Source: Xenococcaceae cyanobacterium MO_188.B32 (lineage in GTDB: Bacteria > Cyanobacteriota > Cyanobacteriia > Cyanobacteriales > Xenococcaceae). From it: DNA of 45,552 nucleotides. The notes under the pieces are model-generated. The model had not been told where the DNA came from, made no database searches, and saw only the letters and a program-made list of their open reading frames with translations. This document shows positions 1 to 8,232 of this stretch, piece after piece. How positions within the stretch are numbered: position 1 is the stretch's first letter; each line of letters starts with the position of its first letter. The position numbers and the translations under genes were made by a program. The stretch spans positions 1 to 45,552 of the forward strand of contig JASJDJ010000016.1 in NCBI GenBank assembly GCA_030065635.1. The letters are read 5' to 3'.

Positions 1-8
1 GATAATAT

Positions 9-1041
9 TTAGGGCTTGCTGAATAAATCTCAAACATTGATCTTGACTGGATTTGCTGGTTCAAAAAGTTGATTTCAATGCCAGAAAAATAGGTAAAATA
101 AGTCAAAATCCTTGCAGCAAAAATTGGCGCTCGTGTATCGGAAACAAGAGCCAACCCTGAAGCCACCAGAAAACTTCGAGCTTCCCTTTGAGGGAAAGCT
201 GTCGGAAAACAACCGTTGGGTAATGATGGCTCAACTAATACCGGGCGTCAGAGTTTGAAGAAGAATATGCCTGTCTGTTTTCCGAAGAGATGGGTGCGCC
301 AGCCAAAACATTCCGAATGGCATTAGCCTCATTAATAATTAAAGAAAAGTTAGGTACAAGCGCTCGAGAAACAGTAGAACAAATTCGAGAGAATCCTTAT
401 CTACAGTATTTTATAGGATTATCAAGCTATAGTAATGAAGCACCATTTGATGCGTCGATGTTATCCCACTTCAGGCAAAGAATCAACATAGATTTAGTTA
501 ATAAGATTAATCGCTCAATGGTGAAGAAAAATGAAGTGGTTAAGTAAAAAAGACTATAAAAACCTACTAGTAGTCTCAGAAGTATACCGTCAACAATTGT
601 GGATGTATGAAAACAAAACTAATCGTATTGATGACCGAATTGTTAGTATTAATCAACCTCATGTCCGTCCCATAATCAGAGGCAAAGCTGGCTCTTCAGT
701 AGAATTTGGAGCCAAAATTTCGGCTAGCTGTGTTGATAACTATGTATTTTTAGACCGTTTAAGTTGGGACAATTTTAATGAGTCTAAAGATTTTAGACAA
801 CAAGTAGAAGCCTTTAAACTGCTATGATTTTTTTAGTAATGAATCTTTCTACTCTTTTGAAGGAGGCTTTGTATCTTTTTTTTGTGCTTACTTTTGAGCA
901 AAAGACTATTTTCTCGGTTTATGATTATTAAACATTATGTTTTAGCCAGTTAAAGATAATAATAAACTATAGTTGTTACATTGATTGAATAATCGCTCAA
1001 TAGAACTAATGTTTTACTCTGACTTTTTCAGCAAGCCCTAA
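9..1041 (+). mobile_element. Decayed insertion sequence with intact terminal inverted repeats (IS5/IS1182-like)
   Basis: A perfect 15-bp inverted repeat, TTAGGGCTTGCTGAA, lies at 9-23 and, reversed, at 1027-1041. Between the ends are fragments of one transposase gene on the plus strand, frameshifted and with the catalytic middle and the C-terminus missing. At about 1.03 kb the element looks shorter than I would expect for a full-length relative. Its right end lies inside the reading frame of the large minus-strand phosphatase gene and supplies that gene's stop codon, so it interrupted the gene. No clear target duplication is visible, and only 8 bp of left flank are present. The family assignment rests on the transposase fragments and is approximate. 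Confidence 0.8.
134..827 (+). pseudogene. Transposase remnant (DUF772/InsH-type N-terminal domain), frameshifted and deleted
   Basis: Three pieces of a DDE transposase are readable. A first segment starts near a GTG at 134 and runs to about 243. It then shifts frame: two bases seem to be missing near 241-246, after which the reading resumes as SEFEEEYACLF. The second segment (290-547) is the conserved N-terminal domain, ending in HFRQRI. The third (531-827) resembles the region preceding the C-terminal catalytic part, with FGAKISASCVDNYVFLDRL. The section between the second and third pieces and everything after position 827 is absent. The gene cannot make an active enzyme; the element could move only if another copy supplied transposase. 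Confidence 0.8.
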
Positions 1042-4000
1042 TTAAACCAGATTCTCCCGCAAAGCGATCGTCTGTAGAGACATCTGCACCCCCTGCAAAA
1101 TCATTAGTCACTTCATGGTCGTCGATGGTAGCCAGAATTGAAGTAGAAGCCCGCAAATCTGCCCAAGCATTCAATCCTAAACGATTACTGTAAACTTCAC
1201 TATGTTTGGCACGATATTCTTCGATCGTTTCTACTTGTGATTTTCTGGTTCCATCGGGATTTTTAACGGCATCAGAAGCAATATCCGCGTAGATAGTATC
1301 TCCGTGTTCGACAAAGAAAGCTAAATCTCTTTCATCTGCGTTATTAATAATTGGATAGGGTGCCAGTTCTCCACGCCAGTCACCAGATACACCAAAACGT
1401 AAACCCTGAAACTCTCCTATTTCAGCAGAGGTGGTAAATTCTCCGCTTAAACTGTCTCCCGCAGCGTCGGTTACTCGGTAGTAATAATCTGTTCCTGCTG
1501 TTAAATTATTAATCTCTACTTTAACAGGAAGATTAATATTGGTTACTTCGGCATCGATAGTACCAATAATATTACTAAAGTCGGCATAGGTAGAGTATTC
1601 AAAAGTAACTGTGCCAGGAACAGTACTCCGTGCCCACAGAACTGTAGAATCTTGAGTGGTATCTCCGCTAGCTATGCCGTTGATGAGAGTATTGGGTTGG
1701 GGATTGCGTGGATCGAAATCATTAGGCTCGTAAGCGGGTAATTCGGGGAAAATATCGGCAAAATCGGCTAAACTGACATATTTAAAGTTGGTATTAAAGT
1801 TTTGAATCTCCCCATCTTCGGGATCGGGGAAAACTATCTGAGGTTCATTAGAACCATCTTGAATAACTAATAAACCAGCAGGAAACTTATCTCCTAAAGG
1901 AACATTAATTACATCTGCCCCATCAGATTCTTCCACATTATCGAGCGCAAATTTCACTAAATAACTATTACTACCAGCGCGGTCGTAAATAGTAAAGGTA
2001 TTATCTCCTTGAGAAGATGCCAGTAAATAACCATTACCATCTTCACCGTAGTAAATAGTTAATCCTTCTACATCTGCTTTGAGTTTACTATCGCTAATAT
2101 CATCCACTACATCGACTAAGGAAATGGGTTCGTCACCACCATTAACCTCAGCCGAATACTTCCAGATACCAAATTCCTCTTGTCCGACATAAAGATAGCC
2201 CGTTTCGCGGTCGACTACCATTCCTTCTACTTGAAAGTCTTCCGCCTCTTCTCCTTCTGGTACGGGAACCTCAATTGTACGAACTACTTTAGCATTAACT
2301 ATGGGTTTATCAACAGCACCAGTAGTAGGCGTAATTTCTAATTGGGCGATTTTGTTACCATCTGCTTGAGAAACAAAAACATAAGTTTTGCCATCTACTA
2401 AACTGTTGTAGGTAGCTAATCCATAGGCAGTTGCTTCTCCATCATCAACGCCAAATATGGATTCGGGAAATTCAAATCCTTCGTCTAATTTAGTTAATTG
2501 TTTGCTTTCTGGATCGATGATAAAAACGGCTATGGTATCGTTGGCACGGTCTGAGGCGATCGCTAGATCGACAGTAGTACCAGGATTGACAAAGCCTGTA
2601 AATGGCACGTTATAAGCAATATCGACATTATTGTAGCGAATATCTTCAGGGGTAATGCTTTGAATTTCTTCTCCTGCTAGATCGTAAACCCTCAAACCGC
2701 CATTTTTAAAAGTAGTAATTACAAAACTCTCTTCAGGATCCTCTGGATGAAGGTAGATAGCTGGATCGTCCGCATCGGGGGCGTTATTGGGATCGGGATT
2801 GGCTGGATCGCCAAAGCGAATTTCGTCGGGAGTTTCTAGGGTAGCAGAGACAGAAGGAATAGTTTCTAGATCTAAGCCAAAAGCGAGAAACTGAGTGATT
2901 TGATTGTCATTAAAATTATTATCACTAGCGACAATTAAAGACTGTCTGCCATCGGCTAGAGTGGGACCAAAAGAAACTGCTTCGCTATTATCTAATTGAA
3001 TACCCAGATCGTTAAAATCGAGTAACAGACGTTTTTCGGCAATAGCATCTACATCAATTGTTTCCCCCTCTGTAGTGGTTAACTTATCTACACCACTAAG
3101 ATCCGTTGCACCTTGAGTACGAACTTCGTATAGTCGGAGATTATTCCCAACGCCAACGGCAAAAGAACGCTCTAAAGCCAAGAATGTACCAGTATTATCG
3201 ATCGCCAGAAGTTCTACCAAACCATTATCGGCAAAACCATCGGCAGGATCGGGAGAAACGGGAATAGGATCGGTAAAATAAAGGAATTCTCCTACTGATT
3301 CTCCCGTGGCTAAATCATACTGTAAAATCCTGACAGGACTTTCATCTTCGAGGGAAGCTTCTGACCCATCCTGAATTAAAGCACTTTCTACTGCCGTGTA
3401 GAGAAAACGATTATCGGGAGTAATCGTGAGGCTTTCAAAAGCTTTATTATTACGAATACCACTACTACCATCTACGGTGGGCAAGAATTTTTCTGGGACA
3501 GGTAGTTCATTAAAAATTTGTCCGTCCAGACTAAATTGTGCCACAAAAGGATCGATTAAATTGTTAGCATCTCCTTCGGAAGAGATAAATAGTGTTCCAT
3601 TATTTGCCAAAGCTATTCCTTCTGGATCGACAGAAGCAGGAGCAAAGGGTCTTTCCGCAAGGTTTAGTAGTGTAGTAACATCCTGAAATTCTACATCACC
3701 CTCATCCAAACTACCATCACTGAGATCGATCGCCAGATCGTAAAAACGAGCATCGTTAATATTACCGCGATCGTCTGATAGGGCATAATAAATATTGCTG
3801 ACAGCATCGTAAGTAAGACCAGAAATTCCCCCTACTTCCGTATCCCCAAAAGTCAATCCTGTAGAGAAAGATACTTCTCCCAGGAAATCGATGCTATTTA
3901 CCGTAGCGCGATCTCGCGTAGCGAGGCAGCGAAGCTGATCGTTATTTACTTTTTCTGGTTCGACTTTAACATCTGTGTATACTAAACGATGATCGGAACT

Positions 4001-5113
4001 GGGAAAGCCCGTAGGTTCTAAATTAGGATCGAAATCTCCTACCAACTCAAATAAAGGATCGTCACTAGTAGGCCAAAATACTCTAGCATCGGTAATTTCT
4101 AAATTCTTGGAAGGCAAAACATAATCTACTCGCAAATTACCAACGCTAGCATCGTTAAAATCTGCGGTATCAAAAGCAGGATTGCCTTGATGGGTATCGT
4201 TAATTTCATTTTGACGGGTAGCTGCGTCTATTCCTCCTTCACTACGGGGAGTAACAGAAGTATTAATTAAAGGATTATCTAAAAGCTGCAAGATAGCATT
4301 ATCCGTACTATCCCCATCAAATGGATCGGCATTTTGATCCCCCATAATCACAAAGCGTTCGCCATCTGCTAATCCACCAAAATTACCATTATCGTCGTAG
4401 ATATAACTACCCTCTCCAGGAGTAATATAATCTGCCCAAAACCTAATCTCATCATGGTTACGGCGACCATTTCTGTCTTCTTCACCGTCGAATACAGGGG
4501 GAGTAGGATGACTGGCTAAAACGTGAATAATTTCCCCGTTAATTTCGATAGGGATATCCCAATGGCTTTTAGAAGAAAGACGAAATACCGCTAACTCATC
4601 TGCTGAATACCAGTCTCGGGGTTCGGGGGTATTGGGGTCATCAGGCAGTAATGCATCGGGCATATCTTGCCATAAAAACTTTTGAAAAGTCCGAATATTT
4701 TCCGTATCGATCGCATATTTAGATAGCAATACCATGCCAAACTGCCCTGGAAAGAAGCCAAAACCAAAAGCATCGCCAGCACTATCAGTAGTACCATCAT
4801 TATCTAGATCGAACCCGGAAGGAATTCCTGTATTGGATGGTGCCAGATAAACATATGGATATTCAACGGGATCGACTCCATTTTGACTAACACCCAGATA
4901 GTTTTCTTGAAACAGAGAAATTGCCTCTCCTTCAGAATCGAAATCAAATTCATTAAGTAAGACCACATCTGGATTACTTCTTTGAATAATTTCCGCTACT
5001 GCTTTAGCTTGAGAGTTATCTGGAGTAGATAAGTCTTCAATTAATTCTCCTTCCGTGTTGCGATTTAAGGAGGTGTTAAAAGTAGCGAAGCGAATGTCTT
5101 CAATATTAGCCAT
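1028..5113 (-). pseudogene. Composite extracellular-type phosphatase: exonuclease/phosphatase + phytase-like + phytase + PhoD, 3' truncated by IS
   Basis: The 1361-residue frame starts at ATG 5113 and ends inside the insertion sequence; its last residues (LIRAC) come from the IS repeat. Domains seen in order: an endonuclease/exonuclease/phosphatase fold at about 5-390 (FATFNTSLN, VVLLNEFDF, MGDQNADPF, SSDHRLVYTDV); an esterase-like phytase segment at about 410-750; a beta-propeller phytase domain at about 760-1120 (DADDPAIYLHP); a PhoD N-terminal beta domain at about 1150-1240; and the start of a PhoD metallophosphatase (SGDWRG, EHGDTIYAD, IDDHEVTND). The remainder of the PhoD core is missing. 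All these families release phosphate from organic esters, so the intact protein was probably a phosphorus-scavenging ectoenzyme. There is no N-terminal signal peptide, so export, if any, may have relied on lost C-terminal sequence. A palindromic repeat is inserted in frame at 3909-3941. Confidence 0.85.
3909..3941. repeat. Palindromic interspersed repeat inside a coding sequence
   Basis: A 33-bp GC-rich sequence begins CGATCTCGCG and ends AGCTGATCG, with internal complementary stretches TCGC/GCGA. It is translated on the minus strand as a Cys/Arg-containing linker (QLRCLATRDR) unlike the acidic domain sequence around it. It lies between the exonuclease/phosphatase domain and the phytase-like domain. 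A related AGCGAAGCT-containing hairpin occurs at 40168-40202, which suggests a dispersed repeat family that tolerates in-frame insertion at domain borders. Confidence 0.55.
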
Positions 5114-5361
5114 GGTTTAGTCTGTTAAAAATTGCCAAATAGATAAATTGCGACTTTTAATGTTCGAGATTTTTTAGACGCATTGAGCTAGAATATCTAG
5201 GCAAGGTTAAGCCACAGAAACTAAATGGTTAAAAAATGGCTATTTTATCTCGATCGAGAACTAAAAATTAACTAGGAAATGAAGACTAAATAATGTGCAA
5301 AACGTCTATACATTTCTAAGTTCCTGCAAGGGTTGACAATTTGTTGGCGGTGTGACGTTCT

Positions 5362-5392
5362 CCCACACTGACCGCAAGCGGTACAGTCTGGG
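5362..5392. repeat. Imperfect hairpin, first of a look-alike pair
   Basis: The 31-bp sequence begins CCCACACTG and ends CAGTCTGGG, with an inner CCGC/GCGG stem and a two-base AA loop. It is followed by GCTTCC. The second hairpin at 5820-5875 has the same plan: CCCAC, CT, ACC, a short loop, GGT, AG, TGGG, then GCTTCC. The shared layout suggests copies of one element rather than chance, but it has not been folded computationally. Confidence 0.5.
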
Positions 5393-5819
5393 CTTCCTTA
5401 TCTCACGATAAGGCATTCCTGCGTAGCACTTACCTAGATGAACAGTACAAGTACCGCACATCCCCGACAGTACGCTGTCAGCAGGCAGTTTCCAACGGCT
5501 CGATTGGATAAGCTGAGGAAACCTCAGCATCCCTCTCGCCCATTCCCCAGCGTCCCTGGGTACAAGATGAATGAAAATGCTTCCTCTATACGGCAAACAT
5601 TTTACGCAGATACCGAGTCTCCAATCGAGACTATTTCTTATCTGCAACCCCATATGTTTGATTGTCAAGGTGCTTGCTAGCTTTAGGTTTTTGTTTATCC
5701 GATCTTCGGTAGCTAGCGACCCATTGATACGCTCTTGCCCATTATACAATGCCCAGAGCCCTTGCTATATGAAGATTTTGTCTCAAAATTGTCAACCGCG
5801 TGAACCGATAAGTTGTCGC

Positions 5820-5875
5820 GTCGGCTCTCATCCCACGCTCACCCTACGGGTAGAGTCGTGGGGCTTCCCGCCGAC
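5820..5875. repeat. Nested hairpin, second of a look-alike pair
   Basis: An outer stem GTCGGC (5820-5825) / GCCGAC (5870-5875) encloses an inner hairpin at 5832-5862 that begins CCCACGCTC and ends GAGTCGTGGG, with ACCC/GGGT closing a TAC loop. Hairpins of this type are found at ends of some IS200/IS605-family elements and in their associated RNAs. No TnpA or TnpB coding sequence is present here, so that link is inference only. Confidence 0.5.
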
Positions 5876-6112
5876 AAAGCTAAAATCGTGAAATCTTCTT
5901 TTGGTAAGGGTTTTAGAGATCGGTCGACGGTAACAGTAGGCTCTGCCGTACAAAGACGGAGTAATCTGTGACTTTATTCTTAAAGTGTTACCCCGCTTCC
6001 TTGACGAGCGAACGATTCCCATATTCATAATTTCTTGCTCTTTTAGTTCCAGAGTAGGTAATTGTAGTTGGTAAATTGCACCGCGATCGACGAGTCTCAT
6101 GATTAAATACAT
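5828..6112 (-). CDS. Doubtful small ORF, unknown
   Basis: A 94-codon frame starts at ATG 6112 and ends within the 5820-5875 hairpin. The predicted protein is rich in Arg and Tyr, has no signal peptide or membrane segment, and resembles no family I know. The first 35 residues have ordinary composition and might be the start of a real gene. The last 20 are read from the hairpin repeat, which suggests a gene truncated or replaced by the repeat-rich segment. It may equally be non-coding. Confidence 0.15.
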   Translation of the reverse strand: MYLIMRLVDRGAIYQLQLPTLELKEQEIMNMGIVRSSRKRGNTLRIKSQITPSLYGRAYCYRRPISKTLTKRRFHDFSFVGGKPHDSTRRVSVG

Positions 6113-6232
6113 TAATTAACTAGAAAATCTGTCATTTAAATAACAAAATGTCAGTAAAATTATAATTTCATGACATTATTTTTAGGTTATATCTAGGTAA
6201 AAATAATAAAAAAAACAGGGACTAAACAGTTG

Positions 6233-6457
6233 ATGGAAAAACCAGTGTTAGAAAAAGCCAAAAATTTAGGATTTCCCTATCAACTGCAGGAGGAAAACTG
6301 CTGGCAGATTTTGCCGAAGCGACGGGGAGCAACCTGGAAACTGATCTCAGCAATGGATTCGCAGTGGTGGATTCTGAGTTTGAGAAATATTCCCCAACTT
6401 TATTTAAATTCAGAAGAGGCGATCGCTTTTTTAGCTACGCGAGCGAGAAGACTGTGA
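6233..6457 (+). CDS. Small conserved-type hypothetical protein (74 aa)
   Basis: A 74-residue basic protein starts at ATG 6233; an in-frame TTG at 6230 directly precedes it. The sequence is rich in Trp, Leu and Arg and has no signal peptide or obvious membrane span. It has coherent protein-like composition, with a C-terminal helix-like stretch SEEAIAFLATRARR, and no competing frame is better. I do not recognise a family. It stands alone: the upstream region is repeat-rich DNA and mgtE downstream is on the other strand. Function unknown. Confidence 0.5.
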   Translation: MEKPVLEKAKNLGFPYQLQEENCWQILPKRRGATWKLISAMDSQWWILSLRNIPQLYLNSEEAIAFLATRARRL

Positions 6458-6547
6458 TTATATTAACAATACTTTATATTAAACCTTTTGCCAAAGTAAA
6501 TCTTGCGGATATTAAACAAATCAACAAGACACCTAGACTAACCAAAA

Positions 6548-6573
6548 CTAATAGCTAATAGCTAATAGCTAAC
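6548..6573. repeat. Heptamer tandem repeat (TAATAGC)n
   Basis: About four copies of a 7-bp unit TAATAGC lie downstream of the small gene and just before the 3' end of mgtE. It is one of several 6-8 bp tandem repeats placed between genes in this window, similar to the heptanucleotide repeats common in filamentous and colonial cyanobacteria. Confidence 0.6.
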
Positions 6574-6617
6574 ACAACCGAGATTTTTGATTTATGCAAG
6601 AAGTCTATTAGAAGTTT

Positions 6618-8012
6618 TTAAAACATTAAAATTAATTGGGCTACATAGAAGTAAATGAGAACGCCGAACACATCAGCAATAGTCGTAATAAAAGGAGCAG
6701 ACATTAGAGCCGGATCCAAACCCAACCAAGAGAAGAAAAAAGGTAAGGCTGTACCAAAAACACTCGCCAAGACGGAGATTAGTAGGAGACTAATTCCTAC
6801 TACTAGCGCAATTAGTAAATTACCCTGAAGTAGATAAGCCCAAGCCACTGCACCCAAACCTAAAATTAAGCCGAGCAAAGCTCCAGCTATTGCCTCCCGC
6901 TTAACAAGCCATAAAACTCCATGTTGGCGGATATTTTGGGTGTTTAAACCCCGAATTACTACGGTAGAAGACTGACATCCGACATCACCACCAGTATCGA
7001 TTAATAGAGGAATAAAAGCTACTAAGACGATCGCTTGTCGCAAAAGCTGCTCTTGGTTTTTAACAATCCAGCTGGCTAAAGTCGTAGTTAAAAACGCAGT
7101 AATCAACCAGAAAGCGCGTCTGTGAACTATGCTGAGGATGTTACTTTGAAAGTAATGATTATCTCCTGGTTGAATACCACTAAGAGTATGAATATCTTTG
7201 GTAGTCTTGGCTTCGAGAATATCGATCGCATCATCAACAGTGATAATACCCACTAGCCGATTTTCCGTATCCACTACGGGTAAGGCTAAGAAGTCGTAAC
7301 GCTGAAGTAGGCGAGCTACTTCTTCTTGATGGGTATCCGTATGGACGCAAATTACGTGAGGATTTGCCAGTTCGCCAATGATTTGCTCTGGTCGAGCAGT
7401 GACGAAATCTTTGAGGGAGAGATACCCAGTTAAACAATGCTTATTATCGGTTACATACAAGGAATAAATAGTTTCTTTGGTTAATGCTAAACGACGTATG
7501 TGTTCAAAGGCTCGAGCTACAGTCCATCCCTCTTTAAGAGAAAGATACTCTGGAGTCATAATGCGTCCAGCAGTCTGAGGTTTATAACCTAACAGTAAAG
7601 CTGTTGCTTGTCGCTCAGAAGGACTGAGTTGTGCTAGCAGTTGGCGGACAACTTTGGCCGGTAGCTCGTCAAATAACTTGACCCTGTCATCCGGCGACAT
7701 CCGATCGATAATATTACGGACATCCTCACGACTGAAGTCTTTAAGTAAAACTTGCTGTACGGAAGGAGCTAAATATTCGTAGACGGCGATCGCTTCATCT
7801 TTGGCAAGTAGACGAAAGGCAAGTGCTTGTATTGCTTCAGGTAATCCTTCGATCGCTTCGGCAATATCGGCTGGCTGCACTGGCACCAAAATTGCTTTGG
7901 CTCCTGACCAGTTTTCCCTCTCCAGCAAAATTTTTAGCTCAGAGCGAACTAACTGTCGTAGCTCCTGACGGGGGTTGAGTTTAGATTTAGAAAGAGGGCG
8001 AGCTTCGGTCAA
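6618..8012 (-). CDS. mgtE: Magnesium transporter MgtE
   Basis: The 464-residue protein has the MgtE order: a helical N domain at about 20-140, which in the family senses cytosolic Mg2+; two CBS domains at about 150-270 (RIMTPEYLSLKEG; VVDTENRLVGIITVDDA); then five predicted membrane helices from about 300. Family hallmarks in the pore region are present: GGDVGCQS (canonical GGNAGxQ, here with Asp for Asn), VVIRGL, and DPALMSAPFITT followed by a conserved Asp. It should be a homodimeric Mg2+ channel of the inner membrane that closes at high Mg2+. Translation probably starts at TTG 8012, because the frame is closed upstream by TAA without an ATG. It is divergent from the P-type ATPase 220 bp away. 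Confidence 0.93.
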   Translation of the reverse strand: MTEARPLSKSKLNPRQELRQLVRSELKILLERENWSGAKAILVPVQPADIAEAIEGLPEAIQALAFRLLAKDEAIAVYEYLAPSVQQVLLKDFSREDVRNIIDRMSPDDRVKLFDELPAKVVRQLLAQLSPSERQATALLLGYKPQTAGRIMTPEYLSLKEGWTVARAFEHIRRLALTKETIYSLYVTDNKHCLTGYLSLKDFVTARPEQIIGELANPHVICVHTDTHQEEVARLLQRYDFLALPVVDTENRLVGIITVDDAIDILEAKTTKDIHTLSGIQPGDNHYFQSNILSIVHRRAFWLITAFLTTTLASWIVKNQEQLLRQAIVLVAFIPLLIDTGGDVGCQSSTVVIRGLNTQNIRQHGVLWLVKREAIAGALLGLILGLGAVAWAYLLQGNLLIALVVGISLLLISVLASVFGTALPFFFSWLGLDPALMSAPFITTIADVFGVLIYFYVAQLILMF

Positions 8013-8232
8013 ATCGGTAAATTGTTATTTGAGATATTTATTTTTGATTCAGAAGTTCTGGTTTTGACTGCTTCAACTGTTTCCCAAGACTTTTGATTCG
8101 ATCTTATGCATCTTCGGGATTAATTTTGCCAATCTGTCTAACACTTAAATATTATAAAGATGTCTGACCGAGAAATACTACGAATTGCTAAGTAAAAACA
8201 CGTACTAACCTTCAAGCGTTCTTAAAATAAGA
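8013..8232. promoter_or_regulatory. Divergent intergenic region between mgtE and the P-type ATPase
   Basis: These 220 bp separate two divergently transcribed cation-transport genes and must hold both promoters. I see no clear riboswitch-like structure (the M-box fold cannot be judged by eye) and no convincing operator palindrome. Confidence 0.4.

Larger units (their letters stand above)
5114..6232. other. Gene-poor, repeat-rich intergenic region
   Basis: About 1.1 kb separates the large phosphatase gene from the next credible gene. Open frames exist on both strands but have unusual composition (Arg, Cys, Trp, Pro rich), overlap each other and match nothing I recognise. The 5306-5890 part is distinctly more GC-rich than its AT-rich flanks and contains two similar hairpins (5362-5392 and 5820-5875). 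It also has an inverted pair, GGTTGACAATTTG at 5331-5343 and its near complement at 5784-5797. A relic of an IS200/IS605-type element end, or a structured non-coding element, is possible. The rest (6113-6230) is AT-rich and probably holds the promoter of the small gene at 6233. Confidence 0.4.

Noticed and set aside
5306-5749. 147-codon minus-strand frame and overlapping plus-strand frames
   Set aside because: They run through hairpins, have odd composition (Cys, Trp, Arg, Pro rich) and overlap on both strands; no family match. Described as a repeat-rich region instead.
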